The notes below the pieces were generated by a model. It made no database searches. It saw nothing but the letters and a program-made list of their open reading frames with translations, and was not told where the DNA came from. Below, piece by piece: positions 19,311 to 28,240 of a stretch of DNA of 64,000 nucleotides (the first letter of the stretch is position 1; every line of letters starts with the position of its first letter). Location of the stretch: the NCBI GenBank assembly GCA_001544595.2, contig FCOH02000001.1, positions 248,001 through 312,000 of the forward strand, given 5' to 3'. This stretch comes from Caballeronia peredens. GTDB lineage: Bacteria; Pseudomonadota; Gammaproteobacteria; Burkholderiales; Burkholderiaceae. Position numbers and translations under genes: made by a program.

Positions 19311-20665
19311 GCCAGTGCCTCCGCATGTTCCTTCTTCAACGCATCGCGCATCACATCTACCCAGTACTCGTGCTGACACACGAACAGCCCTTCGTCCTCG
19401 CTGCGCTCGCCTGAAATGAGCGGCTTGAGGCCCATGTTCTTCGCATTCTCATCCGCGCCTTCAATCCACAGCGGCGCGCCCCGCGAGAGGTCGTTCCACA
19501 TCGCAGTGATGCCGGCATAACCCGATTGACACGCGCGGAACTCTTCGAGATCGTCCGCGGTGCCCATGCCAGTGACATTGAAGAAATCCTCATACTGACG
19601 GATGCGCGTGGCGCGATCGGTTGGGCTCTCGCCCTTCGGGGCAAAGCAGAAGATGGTGACTTCGGTCTTGTCGACAGCGATCGGCCGCACCACCCGAATC
19701 TGCGTGCTGAACTGATCCATCAGGAAGACGTTCGGATACAGGCAAAGGTTGCGCGTCTGATTCACGATGAAATCCGCCTGCACGTCGCCGACGCGCGCCT
19801 TGATCTCTTCGCGATGTTCATAGACCGGCCGCACTTCCGGGTTCATCGTCTTGGTCCACAGCAGGATGTGTCCATGCTCGAACCCATATACGCCGGCCAC
19901 CGACTTGCTCCAGCTGTTCGCATCGACGGCCTTGGTGCCGTCGACCTTGCGGCGGCCCATCGTCGCCGCGTAGTTCCAGTGAACCGTGCTGACGTGATAG
20001 CCGTCGCAGCCGTTCTCCATCTGCATCTTCCAGTTGCCGTCGTAGATGTAGGAGGAGTTGCCGCGCACGACTTCCAAACCGTCGGGTGCCTGATCGACGA
20101 TCTGGTCGATGATCACCTTGGTCTCGCCGAGATAGTCTTCCAGCGGCATGGAATCGGCATTGAGACTGCCGAACAGAAAGCCGCGATAGCTCTGGAACCG
20201 CGGAACCTTTCTGAGGTCATGCGAGCCTTGCTTGTTGAATTGCACTGGATATTCGGTGGTCTTTTCATCCTTCACCTTGAGCAGCTTGCCGGTGTTGGAG
20301 AAAGTCCAGCCATGGAACGGGCAGGTGAAGCTGCCTTTATTGCCATGCTTGCGGCGGCACAACATTGCGCCTTTGTGCGCGCAGGCATTGATGACAGCGT
20401 GCAGTTCGCCGGTCTTGTCGCGCGTGACGACCACGGGCTGACGTCCGATCCATGTCGTGTAATAGTCGTTGTTGTTCGGGATCTGACTTTCATGCGCCAG
20501 GTACACCCAGTTGCTCTCGAAGATGTGCTTCATCTCCAGATCGAACAAATCGGCGTTGGTGAAAATGTCGCGGCGGCAGCGATATACACCGCTTTCCTTG
20601 TCGTCCTGAACGGCGGTGTGCAGCAGTTCATCGAGCTGTCTGGTTTTGTCGAAGATGGCGGACAT
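19307..20665 (-). CDS. benA: Benzoate 1,2-dioxygenase large (alpha) subunit
   Basis: 452 residues. Rieske [2Fe-2S] ligands are Cys95, His97, Cys115 and His118 (CAHKGAML and CPFHGWTF). The mononuclear iron site shows as [11 protein letters not shown] with two His. It adds both atoms of O2 to benzoate to give the cis-diol. GGGAGA lies seven bases before the start. It is 110 bases downstream of catA on the same strand, and then overlaps benB by four bases. The gap from catA shows no terminator. Confidence 0.97.
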   Translation of the reverse strand: MSAIFDKTRQLDELLHTAVQDDKESGVYRCRRDIFTNADLFDLEMKHIFESNWVYLAHESQIPNNNDYYTTWIGRQPVVVTRDKTGELHAVINACAHKGAMLCRRKHGNKGSFTCPFHGWTFSNTGKLLKVKDEKTTEYPVQFNKQGSHDLRKVPRFQSYRGFLFGSLNADSMPLEDYLGETKVIIDQIVDQAPDGLEVVRGNSSYIYDGNWKMQMENGCDGYHVSTVHWNYAATMGRRKVDGTKAVDANSWSKSVAGVYGFEHGHILLWTKTMNPEVRPVYEHREEIKARVGDVQADFIVNQTRNLCLYPNVFLMDQFSTQIRVVRPIAVDKTEVTIFCFAPKGESPTDRATRIRQYEDFFNVTGMGTADDLEEFRACQSGYAGITAMWNDLSRGAPLWIEGADENAKNMGLKPLISGERSEDEGLFVCQHEYWVDVMRDALKKEHAEALA

Positions 20666-20775
20666 GTGTACTCTCCCTATGCGAACGCCGTGTCATGGAG
20701 CTCTTGCATCGGTTTCGAAGAATTTCGTGCGGAGATTCGAGCGGCGACCGTGTTTAATCGCCGCGCCTCGTGGAA

Positions 20776-21711
20776 TCAGGCGGTGGCTGCTACGCGCAAG
20801 CGATTGACGAGCTGGTTATCCGTGCCTTGAACCAGCGACGTGAGCGCGATGTTGAATTCGATCTCCTTGTACGCGTCGTTCTTGAGGCCGAGTGCAGTAC
20901 CGCCGGTCTTTTCGGACACGGGCGGAATCAGATCTTCGCGCGTTGCGTAGGCGAAGTCATCCCAGATCAACGGATCGCCCTCGATATTGATCTGCGTCGT
21001 CAGCTTGCGATGCTTGTCGCTCGAAACGAAGAAGTGCACGTGAGCCGGGCGATTGCCATGACGCGCAAGCACGTTCAACAGTTGCTGAGTCGCGCCGTGC
21101 GGCGGGCAGCCGTAGCCGACCGGCATGAGCGTGCGGAATTCGTACGTGCCGTCGGCATCGGTCCTGATTGCGCCGCGCAGATTGAAGTCGCTTTGCGCGC
21201 CGGTCGGATCGAAGTGCGAATAAAAGCCCTTGGAATTCGCGTGCCAGCATTCGACCACGGCGCCCGCGACGGGCTTGCCATCCGGGCCGGTCACGGTGCC
21301 GCGAATCACGAGAGGACCGGCGTCGGCATCGGCATTGACGTCGATCTTCGACACGCGATCGCGCACGGGCGCACCGGCGACGTAGAGCGGGCCTTCGATG
21401 GTGCGCGGCGTGCCGCCATGAATATCGGCTTCACGGTCTGCGGCATCCATGCGAATGTCGAGAAACTTTTCCAGGCCGAGACCCGCGGCAAGCAAGGCAA
21501 CTTCACCGTCCTTGCCGAGCTTGTTGAAGTAATTGACGCCTGCCCAGATTTCATCGGGCGTCATGTCGAGGTCGTCGATGGCCTTGAACAAATCGCCAAG
21601 CAGCCTATGCGTAATTTGCTTGGCGCGAGCATCGCCCTCATTGCTTCCGATATTGGTCGCGGCCTTGAGCAAATCCTGTACTTCTTTCGAATCGAACACT
21701 TTAACGTTCAT
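20776..21711 (-). CDS. catA: Catechol 1,2-dioxygenase
   Basis: 311 residues, intradiol dioxygenase. It cleaves catechol to cis,cis-muconate with a non-haem Fe(III) centre. The Tyr/His ligand region reads MPVGYGCPPHGATQQ and RPAHVHFFV, and the N-terminal dimer/linker region (about 1-100) is complete. The ATG at 21711 has AAGGAGA about eight bases upstream; the open frame beyond it to 21771 does not align with the family. It is the first gene of the minus-strand operon catA-benABCD, divergent from catR. Putting catA ahead of benA ensures catechol is removed as it is made. Confidence 0.97.
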   Translation of the reverse strand: MNVKVFDSKEVQDLLKAATNIGSNEGDARAKQITHRLLGDLFKAIDDLDMTPDEIWAGVNYFNKLGKDGEVALLAAGLGLEKFLDIRMDAADREADIHGGTPRTIEGPLYVAGAPVRDRVSKIDVNADADAGPLVIRGTVTGPDGKPVAGAVVECWHANSKGFYSHFDPTGAQSDFNLRGAIRTDADGTYEFRTLMPVGYGCPPHGATQQLLNVLARHGNRPAHVHFFVSSDKHRKLTTQINIEGDPLIWDDFAYATREDLIPPVSEKTGGTALGLKNDAYKEIEFNIALTSLVQGTDNQLVNRLRVAATA

Positions 21712-21834
21712 GATCTTTGTCTCCTTGGAATGTTCAGGAAAAGAAGCGGCAAGGAGCGTTTGCGAAGACATCGAACTGACCGTAGGTCATTTGTCTGCTC
21801 CTTAATCTCTGTCTGTTCTGGTGGGGGTTAACCC

Positions 21835-21888
21835 TTGTTTCGGTGCGATCAAGCAATGCCTGGAAGGTATAATCGGGCACCGAAACAA
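21835..21888. repeat. 12-bp perfect inverted repeat in the catA-catR control region
   Basis: TTGTTTCGGTGC (21835-21846) and GCACCGAAACAA (21877-21888) are exact inverted copies separated by 30 bases. They sit upstream of both catA and catR. There is no T-run after either arm, so this is not a simple terminator. It could be a second regulator's paired site or a hairpin in a long leader. Confidence 0.6.
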
Positions 21889-21965
21889 AGCGTGAATGCA
21901 GAATAATTGACGCCCGAAGCCTCCGTCCAACACTGATTTAGTATTGGGCTATATCTACGAGGTAT
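21856..21965. promoter_or_regulatory. Three CatR/BenM-type operator-like sites between catA and catR
   Basis: Three 15-mers match ATAC-N7-GTAT at seven of eight fixed bases: ATGCCTGGAAGGTAT (21856-21870), ACACTGATTTAGTAT (21930-21944) and ATATCTACGAGGTAT (21951-21965). ATAC-N7-GTAT is the published recognition pattern of BenM/CatM in Acinetobacter. The last two start 21 bases apart, two helical turns, as expected for the paired sites of a LysR tetramer. The third ends four bases before the catR start, which suits autorepression. Confidence 0.55.
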
Positions 21966-21969
21966 TGAG

Positions 21970-22893
21970 ATGGAACTGCGGCACCTGCGGTATTTCGTGG
22001 CTGTGGCGGAGGAGCGGAACTTCACGCGGGCCGCTCAGCGGTTGCACATTGCACAGCCGCCGCTAAGCCGTCAGATCCAGCAACTCGAAGAAACGCTTGC
22101 GGTGCAATTGTTCGAACGCAATTCACGTCCGCTCAAGCTGACCGAGACCGGCAAGTTCTTTTATTCGCACGCGGTTCAACTGCTCGCGCAAACAGCCGAA
22201 CTCGAGTCGATGACGCGACGTGTCGGCAATATCGAACGCAGTCTGTCGGTGGGTTTCGTCGGGTCTACGCTGTACGGGCTTTTGCCCAAGATCATCCGGC
22301 GCTTTCGCGATGAAAACCCTACGGTCGAACTCAGTCTTCACGAGATGTCGACCACCGATCAGATCAGGGCGCTAAAAGACGGACGAATCGATGTCGGCTT
22401 CGGGCGCATCCGGCTCGAAGACGCCAATATCCGCCGCGTGGTTCTCAGAGAAGAAAAGATGATCGCGGCGTTTCCGCTGGATCATCCGCTTTCGCTCTCC
22501 AGGCCCGTCATGGCCTTGCGGGATCTCGTCAACGAGACGCTCATTATTTACCCTAAGACGCCTCGTCCAAGCTATGCGGATCAGGTGCTTGCGGCCTTTC
22601 AGGATCGCGGCCTCAAGCCCCGCCGGATCTACGAAGTGAGAGAACTGCAAATTGCTTTAGGCCTGGTCGCAGCGGGCGAAGGCATTTCAATCGTGCCAAG
22701 CAGCGTATATGGCCTTAAGCGCGACGACGTGAGCTACAAGGAACTGGACGATCCGACCCTCGTGTCTCCCATCATCATGAGTACGCGGATGCTGGATGAG
22801 TCGCGCGATATCGTCGAGATGCTTGCTCTCATCTATCGCCTCTATGACGAGGCGAAAATACCTTACGTACCGCCGCCTGAGCGCGGAAGCTGA
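21970..22893 (+). CDS. catR: LysR family muconate/benzoate-responsive regulator
   Basis: 307 residues. It begins MELRHLRYFVAVAEE and continues RAAQRLHIAQPPLSRQIQQLEE, almost the text of the BenM/CatM/CatR N-terminus. The effector domain shows GFVGSTLYGLLPKIIR, GRIDVGFGR and LGLVAAGEGISIVP, which line up with BenM. It should respond to cis,cis-muconate (and perhaps benzoate) and activate the ben and cat genes on either side. Whether it should be called CatR or BenM cannot be told from sequence alone. Divergent from catA. Confidence 0.92.
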   Translation: MELRHLRYFVAVAEERNFTRAAQRLHIAQPPLSRQIQQLEETLAVQLFERNSRPLKLTETGKFFYSHAVQLLAQTAELESMTRRVGNIERSLSVGFVGSTLYGLLPKIIRRFRDENPTVELSLHEMSTTDQIRALKDGRIDVGFGRIRLEDANIRRVVLREEKMIAAFPLDHPLSLSRPVMALRDLVNETLIIYPKTPRPSYADQVLAAFQDRGLKPRRIYEVRELQIALGLVAAGEGISIVPSSVYGLKRDDVSYKELDDPTLVSPIIMSTRMLDESRDIVEMLALIYRLYDEAKIPYVPPPERGS

Positions 22894-22900
22894 GCGTCTC

Positions 22901-22915
22901 ATACCTCGGGGGTAT
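22901..22915. promoter_or_regulatory. Perfect ATAC-N7-GTAT operator upstream of catB
   Basis: ATACCTCGGGGGTAT matches the BenM/CatM pattern exactly and lies inside a longer palindrome, CATACC-N5-GGTATG (22900-22916). It is 82 bases upstream of the catB start and seven bases after the catR stop, the expected place for a CatR activation site. Confidence 0.75.
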
Positions 22916-22997
22916 GGCACTAGACGTCGATGGTCTTGGACATGGGCCGGTTGTGCGCGCAATACTTCGGCAACCTTTCCACTTCCGTCACTCCGGT

Positions 22998-24125
22998 ATG
23001 AACGCCAAAATCACCTCTGTCGAAGCGATCCTCGTGGACCTGCCGACCATCCGCGCCCATCAACTGGCGATGGCGACCATGCAGCAGCAAACGCTGGTGA
23101 TCGTTCGTCTTCGTTCGAGCGACGACATCGAAGGGCTTGGCGAAGCCACGACGATCGGCGGACTCTCGTACGGCGAAGAAAGCCCTGAAGGCATCAAGCT
23201 GACGATCGATACCTATCTCGCGCCGGCGCTCATCGGGCTGGATGCGACCAACATCAACGCTGCGATGGCGAAGCTCAACAAGATTGCCAGGGGCAATCGC
23301 TTCGCCAAGAGCGCGATCGAAACGGCTTTGCTCGATGCTCAGGGCAAGCGCCTCGGTGTATCGATGTCGACATTGCTCGGCGGCGCCGCGCGCAGCACGC
23401 TTCCGGTGCTGTGGACGCTGGCAAGCGGCGATACGAAGCGCGACATCGAAGAGGCCGAAATGCTGCTTGCCGAGCGTCGCCACAATACCTTCAAGCTCAA
23501 GATCGGACGCCGCAGCGTGCGCGACGACGTGGCGCACGTCTCGGCGATCAAGGCCGCGCTGGGCGATCGCGCGAAGGTCACGGTCGATGTCAATCAAGCG
23601 TGGAGCGAAGCGGATGCGGCGATGGGTATCGCTGCGCTCGAAGCGGGCGGCATCGACCTCATCGAACAACCGACGCCCCGAGAGCAGCGTGGCGCCCTCG
23701 CGCGACTGTCGGCGCGGTTCGTCGTGCCGATCATGGCCGACGAAGCGGTCACGGGTCCCGAGGATGCGCTGGAACTGGTGCGCGGCGCCTGCGCCGATGT
23801 CTTCGCGTTGAAGATCGCAAAGTCCGGCGGCATCTACGGAATGATGCGCACCGCGGCCGTGGCCGACGCGGCGGGCGTGGCCCTTTACGGCGGCACGATG
23901 CTCGAGGGAAGCATCGGTTCGATCGCCTCCGCGCATGGCTTCAGCGCACTGCCGCAACTCGCGTGGGGCACGGAACTGTTCGGACCGCTTCTGCTGAAAG
24001 ACGACATCGTCACAGCCCGTCCGCAATACCGCGACTTCGATCTGCATCTCCCTCAGGGTCCGGGACTGGGTCTCGCCATCGACGAAGAGAAGCTCGCGTT
24101 TTATCGCCGCGACAAGAATCGCTGA
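22998..24125 (+). CDS. catB: Muconate cycloisomerase
   Basis: 375 residues, enolase superfamily, Mn-dependent. It converts cis,cis-muconate to (+)-muconolactone. The general-base lysines stand in FKLKIG; metal ligands are in DVNQAW, IEQP and ADEAVTG. The family start MNAKITSVEAILVDLPTIR at 22998 is chosen; the frame is open upstream to 22914 but has no homology there. It lies 104 bases after catR, behind a perfect CatR-type site, and is followed by catC 82 bases later. Confidence 0.95.
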   Translation: MNAKITSVEAILVDLPTIRAHQLAMATMQQQTLVIVRLRSSDDIEGLGEATTIGGLSYGEESPEGIKLTIDTYLAPALIGLDATNINAAMAKLNKIARGNRFAKSAIETALLDAQGKRLGVSMSTLLGGAARSTLPVLWTLASGDTKRDIEEAEMLLAERRHNTFKLKIGRRSVRDDVAHVSAIKAALGDRAKVTVDVNQAWSEADAAMGIAALEAGGIDLIEQPTPREQRGALARLSARFVVPIMADEAVTGPEDALELVRGACADVFALKIAKSGGIYGMMRTAAVADAAGVALYGGTMLEGSIGSIASAHGFSALPQLAWGTELFGPLLLKDDIVTARPQYRDFDLHLPQGPGLGLAIDEEKLAFYRRDKNR

Positions 24126-24207
24126 TTCATCTCGATCGATTCTGCTTCGTTCATTCGTAATCGCCAAACGCTGACCGGCGTCTGCGCACGCACTCATTGA
24201 GGAAAAA

Positions 24208-24486
24208 ATGCTCTATCTCGTCAGAATGGATGTTCACCTGCCGCATGACATGCCCGCGGCGCAGGCCGAAGAAATCAAGGCACGCGAAAAGGCTTATTCG
24301 CAGGATTTGCAACGTCAAGGCAAATGGCAGCAGTTGCATCGCGTCGTCGGCGAATACGCGAACTACAGCGTGTTCGATGTCGATTCGCACGACGAATTGC
24401 ACACAATCCTCTCTTGCCTGCCGCTGTTTCCCTACATGACGATGAAGGTCACGGCGCTGGCTCGTCATCCGTCGTCGATACGCTAA
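24208..24486 (+). CDS. catC: Muconolactone delta-isomerase
   Basis: 92 residues, the usual size of this small decameric enzyme. It turns muconolactone into beta-ketoadipate enol-lactone. MLYLVRMDVHLPHDMP, KAREKAY, HRVVGEYANYSVFDV and LPLFPYM match Pseudomonas CatC closely. TGAGGA stands six bases upstream of the ATG. The next step (catD/pcaD hydrolase) is not encoded in the window. Confidence 0.96.
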   Translation: MLYLVRMDVHLPHDMPAAQAEEIKAREKAYSQDLQRQGKWQQLHRVVGEYANYSVFDVDSHDELHTILSCLPLFPYMTMKVTALARHPSSIR

Positions 24487-24589
24487 GAATCGATAGGATG
24501 TTCGTAGCGCATAAAAAATATAAAGTTAAGGATAACTACAAAAATTAAGCATGCGGAAAAAATTCGATACTTAATCTAAAGGAGACACC

Positions 24590-25939
24590 ATGCGCCAGAT
24601 AGACGTTCAGAAATTATGCGATGAAGCCAAATTCGGGAAGTTCCACCTTTTGCTTCTTTTCTGGTGCGCGCTGATCATCATCTTCGACGGATACGATCTC
24701 GCGGTCGTCGGCATTGCGCTTCCGTCGATCATGCGCGACATGGGCGTTCAGCCGACGAGCGCCGGATTCATGGTGAGTTCTGCGTTGCTCGGCATGATGC
24801 TCGGAGCAGTCTTTCTCGGCACGATCGCCGACAAGATCGGCCGCGTACGCGCCATCGTGATCTGCCTTTTGCTCTTTAGCGTCTTCACGGCTGCAGCGGG
24901 CCTGACGAGCGATCCGCTGATGTTCGGCATCGCGCGCTTTCTCGCAGGGCTGGGAATCGGCGGTGTCATGCCGAACGTCGTCGCGCAGATGACCGAGTAT
25001 TCTCCGCGCAAAATCCGCAGCACCATGGTCACGTTGATGTTCAGCGGATATTCCGTTGGCGGCATGCTGGCGGCGCTGGTCGGAAAGGCGATGATCGAAA
25101 GCTACGGCTGGCAATCGGTCTTTCTCGCGGCGGGGCTGCCCGCATTGCTCGCCCCGGTCATCCTGAAGCTGATGCCCGATTCGCTCGCCTTTCTGGTTCG
25201 AACGGGACGCTCGGACACGCTCACGAAGATTCTTCCACGCATCGACGCTGCTTACGTCCCGCAGCAAGGCGACAGGTTCTCGCTCTTCGAGAAGGGCGCG
25301 ACGTCGGGCTCGCCGATCAAACGGCTTTTCGCGGAAGGCCGCGGTTTGAGCACGGTGATGTTGTGGATCGCGTTCTTCATGTGCCTTTTCATGGTCTACG
25401 CATTGAGCTCGTGGCTGACCAAGCTCATGGCAGGCGCAGGACATAGTCTCGGCTCGGCATTGACCTTCGTTCTCGTGCTCAACTTCGGCGCGATGATCGG
25501 CGCCATCGGCGGTGGATGGCTTGCGGACCGCTTCGATATCAAGCACGTCCTGATCGTGATGTACGCGCTTGCCGCCGTGTCTATCAGTTTGCTCGGTGTG
25601 AAGGTGCCGGTTGGCGTGCTGTTCTTTCTGGTGGGTCTCGCGGGAGCGTCGACGATCGGCACTCAGATCGTCACGTATGCTTTCGCCGGACAGTTCTATC
25701 CGACTGCAGTGCGATCGACGGGCATTGGATGGGCGTCGGGCGTCGGGCGAAGCGGGGCGATTCTGGCGCCGATCGTCATCGGCTTTCTCGTGAGCAAGGC
25801 GCTGCCGCTTCAGCAGAACTTCATCGCCATTGCCATTCCTGGCGTGATCGCCATGCTGGCCGTTTGCCTGATCAAGGTGCGTCGCACGCCCCAGGACAAT
25901 CGCGCAAACGCGGCCATTGCGGAAGCCGATCCGGCTTGA
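24590..25939 (+). CDS. benK: Benzoate/aromatic acid:H+ symporter (AAHS family MFS)
   Basis: 449 residues, 12 membrane segments. TM1 has the AAHS signature FDGYDLAVVGIALPSIM; the TM2-3 loop has GTIADKIGRVR; GWLADRFDIKHVL is the second-half motif. Similar to BenK, PcaK and MucK, which import benzoate, 4-hydroxybenzoate or muconate. Benzoate is the natural inference from the adjacent ben genes. AAAGGAGA lies five bases before the start. The 103-base gap after catC is very AT-rich, suggesting its own promoter. A strong terminator follows. Confidence 0.9.
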   Translation: MRQIDVQKLCDEAKFGKFHLLLLFWCALIIIFDGYDLAVVGIALPSIMRDMGVQPTSAGFMVSSALLGMMLGAVFLGTIADKIGRVRAIVICLLLFSVFTAAAGLTSDPLMFGIARFLAGLGIGGVMPNVVAQMTEYSPRKIRSTMVTLMFSGYSVGGMLAALVGKAMIESYGWQSVFLAAGLPALLAPVILKLMPDSLAFLVRTGRSDTLTKILPRIDAAYVPQQGDRFSLFEKGATSGSPIKRLFAEGRGLSTVMLWIAFFMCLFMVYALSSWLTKLMAGAGHSLGSALTFVLVLNFGAMIGAIGGGWLADRFDIKHVLIVMYALAAVSISLLGVKVPVGVLFFLVGLAGASTIGTQIVTYAFAGQFYPTAVRSTGIGWASGVGRSGAILAPIVIGFLVSKALPLQQNFIAIAIPGVIAMLAVCLIKVRRTPQDNRANAAIAEADPA

Positions 25940-25957
25940 GCTTGATAAGGGCCTCAG

Positions 25958-25999
25958 ACGAAAAGCGTGCTCGAGCGTCGAGCACGCTTTTCGTTCTTA
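25958..25999 (+). terminator. Strong rho-independent terminator after benK
   Basis: A perfect 17-base-pair stem (arms 25958-25974 and 25978-25994) with a three-base loop GCG, followed by a T-rich TTCTTAT. The A-rich start of the left arm also gives a T-run on the minus strand, so it may stop transcription in both directions, between benK and the convergent small gene. Confidence 0.85.
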
Positions 26000-26021
26000 T
26001 AAATCGAATAAGTAAATCAAA

Positions 26022-26240
26022 TTACGCGGCGGCCTGCCAGTGCGCCTCGACACTCTTATCCGTGATGCGCACCGTGGCGAGCAACGGCGCATAGCCGCGC
26101 AGTTTTATCTCGTTGACTGCGAGCCTTTCCGAGCGATAAATCTGCTGAGTGATTCTCGTGCCGTCATGAAATTCGAGGGTGTATCCATCGATCGGGCCCC
26201 AGCGTCCCTTAGGCATCGGTTCGATATAGACGTGCTGCAT
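26022..26240 (-). CDS. Conserved small protein of unknown function
   Basis: 72 residues, MQHVYIEPMPKGRWGPIDGY at the N-terminus, no signal peptide, no membrane helix. Likely an all-beta small domain with alternating charged and hydrophobic residues (YTLEFHDGTRITQQIYRSERLAV). GGAGATATGCC precedes the ATG, and codon use is like the surrounding genes, so it is probably real. I do not recognise the family; I believe I have seen similar small proteins annotated as hypothetical in Burkholderiaceae. It converges on benK. Confidence 0.65.
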   Translation of the reverse strand: MQHVYIEPMPKGRWGPIDGYTLEFHDGTRITQQIYRSERLAVNEIKLRGYAPLLATVRITDKSVEAHWQAAA

Positions 26241-26380
26241 GGCATATCTCCAGCGTGATTGGAAAGCGTCGGCGAACGTGCACCTCTTGTATAAGAGCCT
26301 ACCGGGGAACCGCCCACTGGAAATGCCGCTATGTGTTTAACGTCACATTAGAAAAAGCCAGATAAAACAAGCAACTAAAG

Positions 26381-26406
26381 TTGCCTTCTCATGATGAGAA
26401 AGGCAA
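26381..26406 (-). terminator. Possible terminator hairpin downstream of the DUF1003 gene
   Basis: Inverted arms TTGCCTTCTCAT and ATGAGAAAGGCAA pair with one bulge. Read on the minus strand the right side is followed by CTTTAGTTGCTTGTTTT, a weak T-rich tract. It lies 122 bases past the stop of the minus-strand DUF1003 gene. Confidence 0.4.
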
Positions 26407-26528
26407 TCCTTCGATGTGCAACCGGCTCCATGCTGCCATGCAGCGAACGTTTTCGAGAACCGGACCTCCATTTCGCATCGCGAAAATACGAATGATCGTG
26501 CGCGAGCTGAACGATCAATCCACGTCGC

Positions 26529-27122
26529 TCAAGTCTGACCAAATGCTTTGACGTGCTTTTCTCGCATCAATTTCTCATGCACGCCTTGCGTCAATGCTGC
26601 GATCTGCTCAGCCAGTTCGCGCGTCAGAGCCGTCAACTCTGTGTTCTGCTGCAACAGCGCTTGAATCTGTTCCGCCTGATGCGCAAGCGCCTTGTCGCGC
26701 CGAGTGGCCGCCAGCGCGAGCGCTTCTCTGTGCCGGGCGTCGGCGTCGGAGAACGCCTTGTCGCGATCGGCCTGACGAGTCTGCGCGAGCAGAATCATCG
26801 GCGCGGCATACGCCGATTGCAGACTGAACGCGAGATTCAGCAACACGAACGGATAAGGATCGAAGTGAATCACGCGCGCGACGTTCAGCCCGATCCAGAT
26901 GACCACGATCAACGTTTGCGAGAGGAGAAACGTGGGCGTGCCGAAAAAGCGCGCGAACTCCTCGGCCTTGAGCGCAAACCAGTCGTTGCCGAAAGCGCTC
27001 GTCAGATGCAGATAGGGCAATTGAAAACGCAAGTGATCTGACGGCGCCGCATGGTCTGCGCTGTCGACATTCGCGCTGGAGCCGCCGGGTTCATGCACCG
27101 AGTCGTTGTAGTCGATCTTCAT
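26529..27122 (-). CDS. DUF1003 family inner-membrane protein
   Basis: 197 residues. Two hydrophobic helices (TFLLSQTLIVVIWIGLNVA and PFVLLNLAFSLQSAYAAPMI) around a short turn are the DUF1003 core, with the conserved NLAFS...QSAYAAP and the following R..DR sequence. The C-terminal third is a predicted coiled coil with Gln/Ala heptads. Function of the family is unknown. The open frame extends upstream to 28205, but that part is antisense to the hydrolase gene; the ATG at 27122 is the first start that leaves a normal family length. No clear ribosome site precedes it. Confidence 0.75.
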   Translation of the reverse strand: MKIDYNDSVHEPGGSSANVDSADHAAPSDHLRFQLPYLHLTSAFGNDWFALKAEEFARFFGTPTFLLSQTLIVVIWIGLNVARVIHFDPYPFVLLNLAFSLQSAYAAPMILLAQTRQADRDKAFSDADARHREALALAATRRDKALAHQAEQIQALLQQNTELTALTRELAEQIAALTQGVHEKLMREKHVKAFGQT

Positions 27123-27407
27123 GACGATGAGGAGATTGAGGACGTGCGTGCATCGAACTCTAAGGCCTGCAGCCGGCGAAGTGTTTAAAGAAGGCACGCA
27201 GAAACGCGTTCGCGCACGGCGCGCAAAGCACGAAAGACGTCGTCGTGCATACGCGAAAACATCGGTTGCGCTGACAATGGGTGCGTGCTGTCCACATGAA
27301 TACTCCTTCCATACGCAACGCAGCCGTTGCGTTAAACGCCATGCCGTGCAGCACGCAAGCGACATCCACGGCGATGGCCGATCCAGCATCTCGAAGGAGT
27401 ATTTGCA

Positions 27408-28229
27408 ATGGCCACATTCACACTGAAAGACGGAACCGAACTCTTCTACAAGGACTGGGGTTCGGGCCCTGCCGTCGTCTTCTCTCACGGATGGCCGCTC
27501 AACGCGGACGCGTGGGACTCGCAAATGATGTATCTCGCGGAACGTGGCTATCGCGTGATCGCGCATGACCGGCGCGGCCACGGACGCTCGAGCCAGCCGT
27601 GGAGTGGCAACGACATGAGCCGTTACGCCGATGATCTCGCCGAACTCATCGATCATCTCGACGTGAAAGATGCGGTGTTCGTCGGGCATTCGACGGGTGG
27701 CGGAGAAGTTGCACGTTATATCGGCCGTCACGGCACGGAACGCGTGCGCAAGGCGGTGCTGATCTCGGCGGTTCCGCCGCTGATGCTCAAGACCGAAGCG
27801 AATCCGGGCGGCCTGCCCATTTCCGTATTCGACGACATTCGCAAAGGCGTCATCGAAAATCGCTCGCAGTTTTTCAAGGACCTTGCGACGCCGTTCTTCG
27901 GATTCAATCGCGAAGGCGCGAAGCCCTCGCAAGGCACGATCGACTGGTTCTGGCTGGCAGGCATGCAGTGCTCGATCAAGAGCGCGTATGACTGCATCAA
28001 GGCGTTCTCCGAAACGGACTTCACCGAAGATCTTCGCAAGATGACAGTTCCGACTCTGGTTCTGCAAGGCGACGCCGATCAGATCGTGCCGATCGACGAT
28101 TCCGGCAAGCTCTCCTCGAAGATCGTGCCCGACGGCTCGCTCACGATCATTCCCGGCGCACCGCATGGCATGTGCACGACGCACGCCGATACGATCAACC
28201 AGCACCTGCTCGCATTCATTCAGAAGTAA
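27408..28229 (+). CDS. Alpha/beta hydrolase, non-haem chloroperoxidase type
   Basis: 273 residues. Catalytic triad visible: nucleophile Ser95 in GHSTGG, Asp in GDADQIVP, His in GAPHGM. The oxyanion region [12 protein letters not shown] and HDRRGHGRS are typical of cofactor-free haloperoxidases/perhydrolases that make peracids. AAGGAG lies about nine bases upstream of the ATG. The NTF2-like gene begins 11 bases after its stop, and the two end in a shared terminator, so they form an operon. Confidence 0.92.
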   Translation: MATFTLKDGTELFYKDWGSGPAVVFSHGWPLNADAWDSQMMYLAERGYRVIAHDRRGHGRSSQPWSGNDMSRYADDLAELIDHLDVKDAVFVGHSTGGGEVARYIGRHGTERVRKAVLISAVPPLMLKTEANPGGLPISVFDDIRKGVIENRSQFFKDLATPFFGFNREGAKPSQGTIDWFWLAGMQCSIKSAYDCIKAFSETDFTEDLRKMTVPTLVLQGDADQIVPIDDSGKLSSKIVPDGSLTIIPGAPHGMCTTHADTINQHLLAFIQK

Positions 28230-28240
28230 GGGGATTCGTC

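Noticed and set aside
21835..21888. Terminator at the catA-catR inverted repeat
   Set aside because: There is no T-run beside either arm and a 30-base loop is too long for a classic terminator.
27123..28205. Upstream extension of the DUF1003 frame to about 558 codons
   Set aside because: The N-terminal part is antisense to the chloroperoxidase-like hydrolase and has no homology; the protein proper starts at 27122.
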